A DNA stretch of 64,000 nt, taken from contig JALMQS010000828.1 in NCBI GenBank assembly GCA_024734495.1, positions 2,777,101 through 2,841,100 of the forward strand, given 5' to 3'. The position numbers and the translations under genes were made by a program. This DNA comes from Forficula auricularia (lineage: Eukaryota; Arthropoda; Insecta; Dermaptera; Forficulidae). This document shows positions 11,221 to 21,689 of the stretch, one piece after another (positions within the stretch are counted from its first letter, which is position 1; each line of letters starts with the position of its first letter). The notes under the pieces were generated by a model that was not told the DNA's origin, searched no databases, and worked only from the letters and a program-made list of their open reading frames with translations.

Positions 11221-11889
11221 AGACTCAAACTTCTAGGATTTATTTATTTACTTTATAAACATAACATCTTTCCATAATATATATAAATATTCAATTTAAT
11301 TAATATTTTGCATATAATTCATATTTTATATTTGATTAGGGATTTCATTTCAGGCCACGTCATGCGCATAGTTAGGAAATTAATTGAATTTTCAATTGAA
11401 TTCTGTTGATTTCGTTGTGGAAATGTTTCATACGTCAACGCTTGATACTCGCCGGAAATAAGAGACTCAAATGTTTTCCATTGATTAGAAAATTAATACG
11501 TTAAAACTTTTTTTTATTAGCCTTCAAATTACAACATCAAAGTCCATGAATTTATTAGTAGTACTCTATCAGACCCGAGCTTTGCTCGATAATTTTTTTG
11601 CTTTATTTATAAGCGATATATTAAAATTATTTTTAATTTTAAATTAAGGTGAAAAGGTCAATTTTTATTTGCAGTCAGAATTAAATAAAATAGAAATAAA
11701 ATTTAATTAATTTTTTTGCCAACGTTTTGATATCGCTTTTAAGTATATGTTGAAAAAATTTGAATGATTATTTTTATAAATACATTAAATATAAATTTTT
11801 TATAAAAAAAATCTTAAAATCACAAGAGGTTGTTATCTATGAGATCAGATTATTTTTAATGATATTAGATGAATAAATGCGCTGGGTTC
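11221..11889. other. AT-rich stretch, nothing recognised
   Basis: No gene, no bounded repeat. Confidence 0.4.
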
Positions 11890-11902
11890 AATAAAACACC
11901 CT

Positions 11903-11950
11903 GAATAAAACGTTTCGGCCTGAATTTATTTGGCCATCTTCAGTTAATTG
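11903..11950 (-). ncRNA. Hammerhead-like motif (solo)
   Basis: Minus strand: CTGAAGA (11943-11937), one spacer U (11936), GGCC (11935-11932) pairing with GGCC (11920-11917), then GAAAC (11916-11912) and the palindrome ACGT. The bases before CTGAAGA (11946-11944, read UAA) pair with UUA at 11908-11906. All core positions CUGANGA and GAA are present. No inverted partner was found, so this is a solo copy. Confidence 0.55.
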
Positions 11951-12029
11951 GGCTACAAAATTTACAAATAGATGTTAACATTAATATATGTGTATTCTTA
12001 TTATTATAATATTACATTTTTAATAATGT

Positions 12030-12500
12030 TAGAAAGGTTGTTTTTAAACCACCTGAAATCGAACCCGAGTGCCAAAATTAGCACTCTCTGCCGATTGGCT
12101 ACCCTGTGAGGTGGCATTACGTTAAATATTTCACTCAAAGATTTAAATTTAAATTTGTAAAATTTTGCAGTCTAGTGATACTAAATTTAAGCACATAGCC
12201 ATGCCATATAGTTTAAAAAAGGTGTTTGAATTTTTTGAATTTCTTCAAAATTCGAAGGGTAACGGAATGACTTTTCCAAATTGAATAAAAGAGCTCAAGC
12301 TGTCGATAAAAATATATTTTAAAATTCTAAGAAAACTCCACAAAAGAGTGTCATCTAATAGATCCGAGATGGAATGGATTATTTTTAATTATATGACAGA
12401 TGGGTTGTTTTTAACCCCTTAGGACACGAGTGAAAAAATTAGCAATGATAATAGATGATCCTTCCTCTTGGAATTTTCTTAGAAATTTAAATCTATTAGT
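12030..12500 (-). repeat. tRNA-like tandem repeat, minus copy
   Basis: Minus strand carries GGGTAGCCAATCGGCAGAG (A-box-like) and CACTCGGGTTCGATTTC (B box, about 12062-12078), followed by the spacer shared with 44815-45390 and 53605-54110. A second, decayed unit edge (CCTAAGGGGTTAAAAACAACC, about 12407-12427) lies about 370 bases away, so this is a partial head-to-tail dimer. Shared spacer words include AATCCATTCCATCTCGGATC. Confidence 0.7.
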
Positions 12501-14159
12501 AAAGGCAACTTGAACCGTTAAATTAAAGAATTTGATTGCTTATTTATTGTCATTGTTTTTTCTAGTTCGTATTTTTAATTGTAACTTGGCTTATTCATCA
12601 TATTATATTTGGACAATTGCTTATTTGTCAAAGTGTTTATTATTATTGTAGATTATATTTACATCTTTATTAAAAATTATAAATAGAATTATATACGGTC
12701 CGAGAATTTTTTTTCCTCAAATGTGTCCTAAGGAAACTAAAAGTTCGAAAACCCTGTACTAAACTATATTATAAAAGGAAAAAATTGGATAAACCTAAAA
12801 TGCCCCATTTGACTCTAAAGTGCATATTAGCTTCTCAAATATGAGGCAATTAGTCTTCCGCGGTTGCACTTTAGAAGAATCTGCTAAATCCTTCTTTTAA
12901 CTCAGAATTAGAAGGCAAAACGTTTTGCATTGTGATGGGAATAGCTTATTAAATATATAGGTGGTTTCAGTCGAAACTCTTTAACTAATATAATATGAAT
13001 CTTTGAATTAAAACTTCGGTAGATTAGAAGTTGAAAATTGAGAGAATTTCAGATAAAGTCACTATGATGACCAGATTTATTATTAATAGCTGTGAATATC
13101 ATATGGATAACTACAACGCACGTTGAATTTGCGCTAAAGGTATTTTTCAATTTAGAGTTCGGAATTAGGGTAGTGAATTTGCAGTTAAAATAACAGATCA
13201 TCAGTATTTAAAATATTTAAATAATTTTAAGGGTTTTAAATATCATATTTAATTGAACCAAACTAAAATTTTTATTTAAGTACATATATAGGTATTTATT
13301 CTCACGCATATTTTCTTATCATATAGCTTATACTATTAAATGAGCAATTCTTGTACTTATTAGAATTGATTTCTAGAAAACGCTTCTAACGATTGCGATG
13401 AAAATCACTGGGGGTTTGAGGGTCGATAAATCGATCTATCAGGGTCCTATCTTCAGGTAACATTAATTTGATAGGTTTTCTCTTAATTAAAGTAATTATT
13501 AACAGGATGTGTCAATAAAAATGTATAATTACATTTTTTCGATTTTCTTTTATTTTTATTAATTAATTGTTTGTTTGTTTGTTTTAATTTTAAAACCCAA
13601 TATTTTATTACAAGTATTATTAGATTAAAATGAGGAAATTTAATTAATCAGAGGTAATTTCTATTGAAGACGGAGTGCTAGAACTCAATGGTGAATTAAT
13701 GCAAAGGCAGCTCAAGGATAATGAAAATCACAAATTTCTAGTAAAAGAATTTATTAGAATGTCATTTTCATTCTCTTAAAAAAATCCGACGATTTGAAGG
13801 ATTGTTTCTCCTTCTTCAGGGTTTAAAACAAAACGTCAACGAAAAAATAAACCTCCGTCTATATTATTATTATTTTTAATTGCAATTAAGTTCACTTCTA
13901 GCCAAGTTAACGGAAGTGGTCAAAACGGCCCTAAATGATTAATTTTTAATTGTTATTCTTAAGAATTAATAAAACAAATTTTTAACATATTTTCTCTTTT
14001 GTTTCAAGGTAAATTCCATCATTGATCGCTATTTTCATTTTCCTCTTGTTTCCGTAAGGTAGGAAAAAAAATCATTAAAAAATTGACACATTTTATCACA
14101 GGCATGTTATTTTCACCGATAACGACTGATTTAATTTCCGACTAATCTTGTGAAAGGGT
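12501..14159. other. AT-rich stretch with microsatellite and decayed motif
   Basis: A GTTT microsatellite lies at about 13568-13582. At about 13783-13840 the minus strand carries CCCTGAAGAAGGAGAAACAA then an AACGTTTTG-like sequence, a decayed relative of the HHR-like motif at 34198. No gene. Confidence 0.4.
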
Positions 14160-14460
14160 ATAACTTTATCCTAGGCTGAGAATCAGGCTATCATCGGTGG
14201 CCCCTTTACACAAAGACAGAGCAGTACAATAGGCTGACATAACAAAAGACCCTCTCACCACCAATTGAGTCGCCCCTGTCGAGATACGATTCAGCTGCAT
14301 TCGCCTTCAGGTTGTTGTTGTTGTGTTGTCGCTGCGTCAAGTGATCTTGGAGAGGGCTTTTGGACAGTGGTGACTGACAGCTCCAGGATCCTGAGTTCCT
14401 CGTCTCCCTTCACCTTCTAATTAAACCATCAATCAGGGAGACTCTTCGCTGATACAGTTC
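14160..14460. other. Complex, GC-richer unique island
   Basis: About 300 bases of non-repetitive, higher-GC sequence in an AT-rich, repeat-filled setting, with a GTT run (about 14308-14320), GTGACTGACAGC (about 14371-14382) and no stop-free frame of useful length. It could be a conserved non-coding element, a regulatory region or a small non-coding exon. Nothing in the sequence decides between these. Confidence 0.35.
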
Positions 14461-14794
14461 AAATAACACTGTCAGTCAACCAATCTTATAATAAAGCTCA
14501 TATCAAAACTCATTTTCTATTCTATATATTGACTTTAACATTTTGATTACATTAAAATTAAGGGAAGTTTTTGTCGTGTTTTTATCACAGAAATGAAATA
14601 TTTTTTTAAAGCTTTTTTTTAACAGTAAATTTGATATTCTTTCGACTCAGTCTCATCCCCTAAAATTCTCTTTTATTCTTTCTAGGATGTAAAAGTTAAT
14701 TTTTGATTTGGTATCACCTTGCATTCACATTACCACTTTTTGAAAATAAAGGAAAAATACGCTCTAAATATGGAGGATTATTTATAGTGCAATT

Positions 14795-15085
14795 CTTCTT
14801 CTTTTAAGTGCCATATCAGGTCTCCCTGACGTTTTGGCTCCTCTCCACATATACCTGTGCTGAGTGTGTTTAGCTGTTTTTACACAGATATACGGGACCT
14901 ACTTTTTAAAGCCGGCTCCGAACGGCTAGTTTGGAGAGGTTACTAGGCAATAATACTCTTGGTAGGTTGCCATTGCTTTCCAAGAGGAGGCGACTGCAAA
15001 TATCTGATCTGCCGAGACTCAGTCTCGAACCAGCGAACTTGGAGTCAGCAACCCGACACTCTAGCCATTGATCCACAGTCGCCTC
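14795..15085 (-). mobile_element. tRNA-derived SINE, family S copy 1
   Basis: Minus-strand SINE. The 5' head lies at the right: GGCGACTGTGGATCAATGGC (A-box region), then a B box GGTTCGAGACT (about 15025-15035). The body shares GGAAAGCAATGGCAACCTAC with copies at 25170, 28040 and 62230, and the 3' tail is (GAA)n, read TTCTTCTTC at the left. A perfect 12-bp duplication TATAGTGCAATT occurs at 14783-14794 and 15086-15097. Non-coding and dependent on a LINE for movement. Confidence 0.9.
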
Positions 15086-15096
15086 TATAGTGCAAT

Positions 15097-15558
15097 TAGA
15101 TGTAATAAATCAGAGAAAAAGGGAACAATTAAACACCGTGTTAAAACATTCGACCAATTGCAACGTTTTGGCAATTTATTGTGGTTTCATCAGCCTCTAT
15201 ACAAAAAATAAATACAAATGAATCATTCACAATCATCAAAATCAAACCAGACATTATAATATAATTACCTTGTTCAAATTTTTAAAACACTTCATTATTC
15301 AATTCTTTTCTCGCTAATTAGAATACGTATATCGAATAATTAGCGAGAAAAGAATCGAATGAAGAAGTCTTTTAAAACTTTGATCAATGTAATTATATTA
15401 TGTCTGGGTTGATTTTGATGATTGTGAATGATTCATTTGTATTTATTTTTTGTATAGAGCCTGATGAAGCCACAATAAATTGGCGAAACGTTTCAATTGG
15501 TCGCATGTTTAAACACGGTTAATTTTTCCTTTTTTGCTCTGATTTGTCACATCTAATA
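15097..15558. mobile_element. Palindromic element with HHR-like motifs in both arms
   Basis: Arms of about 220 bp, from TAATAAATCAGAG at the left to CTCTGATTTGTCACATCTA at the right, meet at about 15325 (TCTCGCTAATTAG / AATTAGCGAGA). Each arm has the motif CTGATGA, spacer A, GCCA...TGGC, GAAACGTT (left copy on the minus strand). The palindrome starts exactly where the SINE duplication ends. No open frame. Confidence 0.75.
15456..15500 (+). ncRNA. Hammerhead-like motif, right arm of 15-kb palindrome
   Basis: CTGATGA at 15461-15467, spacer A, GCCA (15469-15472) pairing with TGGC (15481-15484), GAAAC at 15485-15489 followed by GTT. Unlike other copies, the bases before CTGATGA (AGAGC) do not pair with those after GTT (TCAATT), so helix I is missing here. 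The left-arm counterpart, minus strand at about 15165-15205, has a broken core (CAAAAC in place of CGAAAC). Confidence 0.4.
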
Positions 15559-16844
15559 CTGATAATGGAACTGAATAACAATATTGATATTATAGTGCAA
15601 TTTTAATGCCATTTTCCTGAACAAAAAAAAGGTTCTGTTAGTATTTTCGGTTTCTTCTCAAAATAAGTGTCAATTCTAAGGGATAATTTGTATTACATGT
15701 TAGAAGGCTTATGTTCACCCCTTCGTACATAGGGAGAGAACAATTTGCGAATACATTTGTTCGATTGAGTATTTTTTTGTAAATTTTTTAAATTAAAACT
15801 TCATATTCAAACTACAATTTCGAACTCTAGTTTTAACCATTAATTACTCAGGGCTAATTACTAAAAAAATATTGGTAAATTCACGATTACCTACTTACAG
15901 TAAATTTAAAATTCTTTCAACTCAATCTCTTCTTAGTTATTTTATTTTTATTTTATTTATTTATTTATTTAAACTCTATTTACTAACTTACAAACTTATT
16001 CGGTGCTCTGAGGCTTAATTACCTTGTGTTTTTCTAGAATGTGAAGACAAGGAATAAAGAAATTTGTTAATACGCTTGTTTGACGTAGTAGTTTTTTTTA
16101 ATTGAAACTTCACATTCAAACTACAATTTTGAATCGAAGTTTTTAACCAATAATAATTATTAAAATCCTAGTTTGAAAAGTGCTTCGACCAATGTTTTTC
16201 TGCTCGCCTCTCTAATGTTAATTAGTCATTAAAATACATCTACTACTTATTCGAGAATAAATTACCAATTATCCCGATTGCATAATTTTATTAGCAGTGG
16301 ATTTTTATAATTTTAGTAAATCTTGGGGGATGGAAAATGAGTGTCCATTTAGAGGTCCATTAGCGACCCCAACGGTCTATTCTTCTTACTCCTTCCCTCT
16401 TTATCCACTCTAATGGGTTCTCTTCCTTGGTGTTTTTTCTCATCTTTTTTTTCTACTCTATAAGCCTTCCTTGTCATCATTGATTTAATCATTAGATCGC
16501 AAATAAATGTCAGAAAGCATCTTTTCTCAATTTACACAAAAATGATCGAAATGTTTTAGATGAGTTATTTATAGTTAAAGTATAAAATAAACTTATTTAT
16601 TTTTAATGAAAATATATCGTATCTACTAAATGTGTTAAAGCTTATGATTATTAAATATACATTTTATGAATCAAATAAATAACAGTGACTTTATTAGACA
16701 GCCTGGACTATTCATTCGAATATATGGTTACATAACTTCCAGGGGTTTCTTATTTCGGAAAGATATTTCGATCTATTCGATTCCTCTGATCCAAGTCTGT
16801 ATATTTCTATACTTATATAAGAAATAAATAGGATTCTATATAAA
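15559..16844. repeat. Diverged local duplications, no gene
   Basis: The block ACTTCATATTCAAACTACAATTTCG near 15800 recurs, diverged, near 16105, and CAGTAAATTTAAAATTCTTTC near 15898 recalls 14624. The segment 15664-15790 is repeated at 18660-18785. These are old local duplications in AT-rich DNA. 16320-16440 is more complex (a CCATTTAGAGGTCCATTAGC block) but unassigned. Confidence 0.45.
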
Positions 16845-16873
16845 AAACAAACAAACAAACAAACAAACAAACA
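16845..16873. repeat. AAAC microsatellite
   Basis: About seven uninterrupted AAAC units. Confidence 0.9.
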
Positions 16874-16930
16874 ATCAGTTGAACGTAAAATATTTCGGAA
16901 AATTTAATTCACATGTAAACATTATTTTTA

Positions 16931-17275
16931 AATAAAGAGAAATCAGTGAGGTTGTCATCTGCTTAATAAAAAATAAACATACCCTTGTGTTATTTGAATA
17001 GCTCGCTATGACCTCATAACGAAGTTTCAATATCCAACCGGTAATTAACCCCAATAACAAATAAAATATTTCTAATTAACAAGACTGATGAGGGAGGTCA
17101 AACCTTCGAAACTATAGTCTCAAACAAGTAAATTATATGCCATATATACATGTTTATATTTGATATATATGGTATATATATGTTTATTTGGTTCAAACCT
17201 CATTGATTTCTCTTTATGAACTCAACTCTGCTTCTCTCGGTAAAACAAAATCTTATCAATATTTTTAAAACTTGA
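16931..17275 (+). mobile_element. A-family element with HHR-like motif
   Basis: Left end AAAGAGAAATCAGTGAGGTTG (minus-oriented A terminus), internal block to CCCAATAACAAATAAAATA, an HHR-like motif (17082-17122), a TA-rich run, then the right end CTCATTGATTTCTCTTTATG and ACTCTGCTTCTCTCGG. The ends are inverted copies of each other. No coding capacity. The nested copy at 46 kb shows the complete termini. Confidence 0.7.
17082..17122 (+). ncRNA. Hammerhead-like motif, A family
   Basis: CTGATGA at 17085-17091, spacer G (17092), GGAGG (17093-17097) pairing with CCTTC (17103-17107), GAAAC (17108-17112), TATA, then GTC (17117-17119) and TC. ACTATAGT is self-complementary, so helix III can form within one RNA or between two. 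Helix I is short (GA with TC). Core residues CUGAUGA, GAA, A15.1-U16.1 and C17 are all canonical; the extra base after CTGATGA is not. Confidence 0.6.
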
Positions 17276-18236
17276 TAATCCTAGAAAGTGTTTTTTAGAA
17301 AGTGTCTTGGAGATAAAGATGACCTTCCATGAATAATAATAATCGTAATAAAACATTAATAAATAATAATTTTTTTCTGAAAAATCATGAAAATTTTTCA
17401 AAAAATAGTTTATTCGATTCTTTTTGATTGGATCCGGATGGATTTATAATGGAAGAGCATTTTTCATTTATATTCAGTTTTATTATCTTGACTTTTTTGT
17501 TATTTTTAATCTAGGTATATATTTCTAAAATATATCATTTTATCAAATTTCGATTTTGGCTCTAATAATTTTATCAAATTTCGATTTTGGCTCTAATAAT
17601 TTAATTAAATTAATTAAATTCCAACTCCTTACAAAATAGTTAAAAATTATTACAAGAATAAAAAAATAAATAAATAAGCACACACCCTTGTGCCTAATTC
17701 AGCTCACGCATATCCAGAGGGACGTTCAAACATTCTTTTCTATCCTGGATGCAATTCAAAACAAGAGATTAAATTTAACTTTATAAATAAAATATTCAAA
17801 CCTAACTTGCTATTTTGATTACCAGGTGCGTTTCCTCCCTTTTCCTTCTTTATATAAATTATTAAATTATAGCATTTCTCGGATAACATAAAATTAACTA
17901 TCTCCATAAAAGCACCATTTGCGCGTAATTCACAATAGGGAAACATCCAACATCCCTCATGGCTAAATTGGAAACAAATCATAATTAACTTGGCCATCCA
18001 TGTAAACTAAAAATAAATCATTTTAATAAGAAAGGAGTTGGATAATCTTTTTGGTGATTTTTCTTTCATGGTCTTTCTATAACTTTTTCAATATACACGG
18101 TGTATCTGTAATGCGCTGAGATAATCATGTGGTAGTTATATGGGTCAAAATAAAAACAAGTTCTTATAAACACATGTAAAAATGGTGGATACTTCTTCTT
18201 GAGTTTAAACATGGTATTTAGATTATTGGTCATATG
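17276..18236. other. AT-rich stretch, nothing recognised
   Basis: A perfect tandem duplication of about 29 bases (ATCAAATTTCGATTTTGGC at 17543 and 17572). The 85-residue open frame at 17740-17997 (minus) shows no motif. No gene is supported. Confidence 0.4.
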
Positions 18237-18239
18237 TCT

Positions 18240-18372
18240 ATAATAACTTTTAAGGAGATAGGTGTTGGTTCTAGGTGAAACATTTTAATACAATAATAAA
18301 ACTTGAGCAAGATGAGAGGTAGATTTTTTGTGAAACCTACCTCGCATCTTGCTCAAGTTTTTATTATTATAT
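18240..18372 (+). mobile_element. GTGTTGG-module hairpin element
   Basis: GGTGTTGGT and GGTGAAACAT boxes at about 18262-18282 are followed by a hairpin: AATAATAAAACTTGAGCAAG to AGGTAG on the left and CCTACCTCGCATCTTGCTCAAG onward on the right, with a loop of about 14 bases. The open frames on both strands here (85 residues each) are by-products of the palindrome. Same layout as 24950-25075 but with an unrelated stem. Confidence 0.7.
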
Positions 18373-18433
18373 ATGTCTATAAACCTACCATTTACAACAA
18401 TGCACACTAATGGACGCTGTTTCATTATTATCC

Positions 18434-18590
18434 TTTGTCCGATAGCTCTAACAGTTAAACCATTCCTTAGAAAATTAAACGGGCTACCAAAAACTACTTT
18501 TGACGTTTTTAACCAATTATTCTTTTCAAAATTTGAAACCATTTATAAAAATACCAGCTGCGAAGCCCGCCTTCGGCGAGCATCTTATTT
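18434..18590 (+). repeat. Direct repeat, unit 1
   Basis: About 157 bases matching 18799-18956 with few differences (365-base offset); both end in the GC-rich hairpin GCGAAGCCCGCCTTCGGCG. It has an open frame (part of an 85-residue frame) but no recognisable protein. Confidence 0.75.
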
Positions 18591-18591
18591 T

Positions 18592-18790
18592 TTGTATAGA
18601 GCCTGATGAACCCCGAAACGTTTCAATTGGTCTGATGTTTTAACACGGTTTTTAATTTAAGTGTCAATTTTCATGGATAATTTTTATTACATGCCATAAG
18701 GTTTGTGTTCACCCCCTCGGACATGGGGAGAGAACAATTTGGTAATACATTTGTTCGATTGAGTATTTTTTTGTAAATTTTATTTTATTC
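18592..18790 (+). repeat. Copy of sequence from 15445-15790
   Basis: TTTTTTGTATAGAGCCTGATGAA followed directly by CCCCGAAACGTTTCAATTGG is the HHR-like region of the 15-kb palindrome with its inner stem deleted. It continues with TGTGTTCACCCCCTCGGAC and GGGGAGAGAACAATTT as at 15700-15790. This is a local duplication with internal deletion. Confidence 0.65.
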
Positions 18791-18798
18791 AAAATTTG

Positions 18799-18956
18799 TT
18801 CGATAGTTCTAACAGTATACCATTCCTTAGAAAATTAAACGGGCTACCAAAAATTACTTTTGACTTTTTTAACCAATTATTCTTTTCAAAATTTGAGACC
18901 ATTTATAAAAATACCAGTTGCGAAGCCCGCCTTCGGCGAGCATCTTACTTGCCTGC
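18799..18956 (+). repeat. Direct repeat, unit 2
   Basis: Second unit of the 18434-18590 repeat. It continues into a GC-richer tail (TGCCTGCGGACCACGTATCC) not present after unit 1. Confidence 0.75.
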
Positions 18957-19948
18957 GGACCACGTATCCCGATATCCCCCTCTCTCTTATGTCCGTTTTC
19001 TGGGTTATTATTTATGGATTGGATTTTTATTTTGAAATTTTAGATCTATTTAATATAAACGCCAATTTTTTCTTGGACGATTCGACCTAGAGAATCTCCG
19101 AGATTTCAAGAACGTTAATATAAAAAAGATTCAATATTTTTTATATCACGAAAATAACCCAACCTAGATTGTTTATTAATACAAGTTTCTAAATATTGTT
19201 TTGGAACACTGTAGTAAATAATATGTTAAAGGGAAGTGAGGCAATTCAAAAGAGCAATTGTGTTGATACAATATGTCATCCTAGATAGAGAAGAATAATA
19301 GTATGTTGGAGACCAAATTAGATTATGCGATTAATCTACATTTTTAATTCTTAACCTTTTCTTTTGACTTCATGTTATGTAAAAAATAATTGAAAATACT
19401 TCTAAAATACTACCGGTTATAGTTTTTTTAAGTATCAAGGTTAGTAAGATTTTATTTATGGTTGAATAATGTTTGTTGTCTAAGACGCTTTTCGAGACCT
19501 CTAATATCTATTCCCTTGAGCTCTATTGCCTATTATATTTTTACATCATGAGAATCAAAACAACTACTTAAATTATATAAATAAAATAAATTGTTCGTTC
19601 ACCTGAAGGAATTATTTCAAAAGAACTTCATTGAAAGTTTACTGTTTAATACCAATAAAAAAAATATTACAATCATTTATAAAATATTGATTATTTTATT
19701 TAAAGACCTATATTATTTGTTAAAAAAATAAAAATGTAAATTGTAAAGTAAATGTACAATTACAGTAGGTAATAGGAATAAAGGTGCTGTCATATTATCA
19801 CACTCAATATTATTACTTACTACTCTGTGGTTAGAGTGTGTGTTGAATTACTTTACCACCCCATAAATTGTAAGTAAACCTTACGAGCTACCATTTAAAT
19901 TATTTGGGAAATCCTAAGAACCTGCGATCTTTTATCATGGCCAAAAAC
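18957..19948. other. AT-rich stretch, nothing recognised
   Basis: No gene, no bounded repeat. Confidence 0.4.
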
Positions 19949-20040
19949 CGAGGGGTGAACCGCGACCTAAAATCGTCTACACCTACTTCCACTTTCATTT
20001 CCAAGTAGAAGACAATAGATGACAATAGATTATCTAATGG
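19949..20040 (+). mobile_element. G-MITE copy, right end lost
   Basis: Starts CGAGGGGTGAACCGCGACC and includes ACACCTACTTCCACTTTC, as in the complete copies at 24005, 58116 and 60967, but the sequence turns into other DNA before the inverted right end. Confidence 0.7.
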
Positions 20041-20058
20041 ATACCGATGAATACTTAA

Positions 20059-20535
20059 CATATTAACAAGAATTGTTTTTGATCGCGTTTTTAAACAAGA
20101 TATATATATCGCGAGACTACTGCTGGTTGAGGCTATTGGAGTCTGCTGAAATCTTGAGTCTGAGCCAAGAGAGAATGAAAAAGATGTGATCCATCTAGCT
20201 ATGATCCAGCATCATTTCGCGATTAGCCCGCATGACGCTTTTTATTTCAAACACTGATATGGATCTCCAAATGGATTTATAATCTGAGATGTTATATATT
20301 CAATCCCCCAGTGCAGAGCGCTCGATCTGTTAACACGTGTGTTAGGTGTTTGCCACCAAAATCATCATGCGGGCTAATCACGAAATGATGCTGGATCACA
20401 TCTTTTTCATTCTCTCTTGGTCCAGACTTGAAATTTCAGCAGACTCCAATAGCCTCAACCAGCAGTGGTCTCGCGATATATATATATTCTTGTTTAAAAA
20501 CGGGATCAAGGACAATTCTCGTTAATATGTTAATT
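20059..20535. mobile_element. Palindromic B-family element
   Basis: The left arm starts ATATTAACAAGAATTG and the right arm ends CAATTCTCGTTAATAT. The arms share long words (CGCGAGACTACTGCTGG, GACTCCAATAGCCTCAACC in reverse, AAAGATGTGATCC). The centre (about 20250-20360) includes ACACGTGTGTTAGGTGTTTG. Related single arms occur at 21690-22335 (tandem) and 56795-57000. No coding frame and no HHR-like motif in the arms. Confidence 0.75.
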
Positions 20536-20580
20536 ATTCTTTAATTTATTAATTAGAAAATTATTTAACTTCATTATTTC

Positions 20581-20860
20581 AGGAGACAATAAAAGAGCGT
20601 GACTTCTGCTGGAATTATAAATTTTATTTATTTATAACGAGACTATAGTTTCGAGGGCTTTGCCTAGCCACATGAAAAATGTTAACCTTTCATTCATAAA
20701 TTAATTCCTGTGAATCAATTGTAATAGACTGATGAAGAGGGCGAAGCCCTCGAAACTAAATAAATAAAATTTATAATTCCAGCAGAAGACACACTCTTTT
20801 ATTGTCTCCTTCAATATATAAAAATTCTGCTACACTCGGCACAAAAACTTTCAATTTCAT
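20581..20860 (+). mobile_element. A-related element nested in a B-family arm
   Basis: Inverted ends of about 54 bp: GGAGACAATAAAAGAGCG (20581) and the complement ending at about 20812, both running into ATTATAAATTTTATTTA. It then continues to an A-type right terminus (TCTGCTACACTCGG, AAAAACTTTCAA). TTCATTATTTCA lies on both sides (about 20570-20581 and 20861-20872), consistent with insertion into the B arm. An HHR-like motif lies at 20727-20757. Confidence 0.65.
20727..20757 (+). ncRNA. Hammerhead-like motif with strong stem II
   Basis: CTGATGA at 20729-20735, spacer A, GAGGGC (20737-20742) pairing perfectly with GCCCTC (20746-20751) across a GAA loop, then GAAAC at 20752-20756. The GTC expected afterwards is missing here, but the left arm (minus strand, about 20648-20660) retains GAAACTATAGTCTCG after a similar stem half. 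The two arms together reconstruct a full motif, while neither is complete. Confidence 0.5.
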
Positions 20861-20872
20861 TATTTCAAGTCA

Positions 20873-21689
20873 GAAATATATAAATTCGGATATTATTTTC
20901 ACTTAATATTTGACAAAAATCAACTGGATTCGCTATCGAATCAAATATAAGAATCTTATGATTAACTTATGAAAATACTTAGAAAAATCAATGAAAAGAG
21001 TAATAAAATTCATCCGATCAAGTTAATATGTCATTTGTTCGAATATTTATTAAATTTCATTTTTTAGTTTAATTGTATTCGTTTGATATTCACTTTGATT
21101 TGTAAACTTTGTCCATAACCATAATTTTTGATGATCCTGTCGTTGTAGCTTATCGGCTAAATCACCCATTACTATTCCATTTCCTGTTGCTCCCTCGCTC
21201 TATTCTACTCCATGAAAATATCTCTTCCTCGCAAGTTGCTCATATATTTTCACTTTAAGAGATGCTCCCTGCCACCCTCACACAATATTTTTCAACTTCT
21301 TTCCCTCTTTTCTCTATTCTTTTCAACATCCACTTCATACAAAGAGCAGGCCATCTCCTCCAAACTCATACCTTGTACCTTGTACTTCTTCAACATGATT
21401 TATAATTAATGAGCTTACTTTGTAGTTAACAATTTAGTTATTAATATTTAATTATATTTATTATAGAAATAACTTAAGAAAATTAAATATAGAAAAAATA
21501 AAATAAAAGTTTATTTTAAAAAGTAACGCTGATGAATTTTACCAGAGTTCTTTACAAGCAAAGGATTTTCATTACCATGGAGGGTTCAACTCGAAAAAAT
21601 ATCTCTGATCATTAGTCTGATCTTTCAAAACAATCTCAATAAGTCAAAAGTTTCCTGTATTTGATTCGATCTCGAATCGAATGCAGGTG
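20873..21689. other. AT-rich stretch with pyrimidine-rich segment
   Basis: The region 21130-21410 is C/T-rich and more complex, with a 65-residue open frame (21212-21409) lacking recognisable motifs. 20873-20905 and 21690-21760 are inverted copies (AGAAATATATAAATTCG), so the whole 20475-22335 region may be one larger inverted structure. No gene supported. Confidence 0.4.

Noticed and set aside
15456..15500. Fully functional hammerhead in the 15-kb palindrome
   Set aside because: Stem II and core are present but helix I does not pair in either arm, so it is listed only as a motif.
16845..16873. CRISPR-like or other functional short repeat
   Set aside because: Plain AAAC microsatellite; no spacers, and the DNA is eukaryotic.
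18285..18606. Overlapping 85-residue frames on both strands
   Set aside because: Created by the hairpin at 18240-18372 and the adjoining direct repeat; no protein motif.
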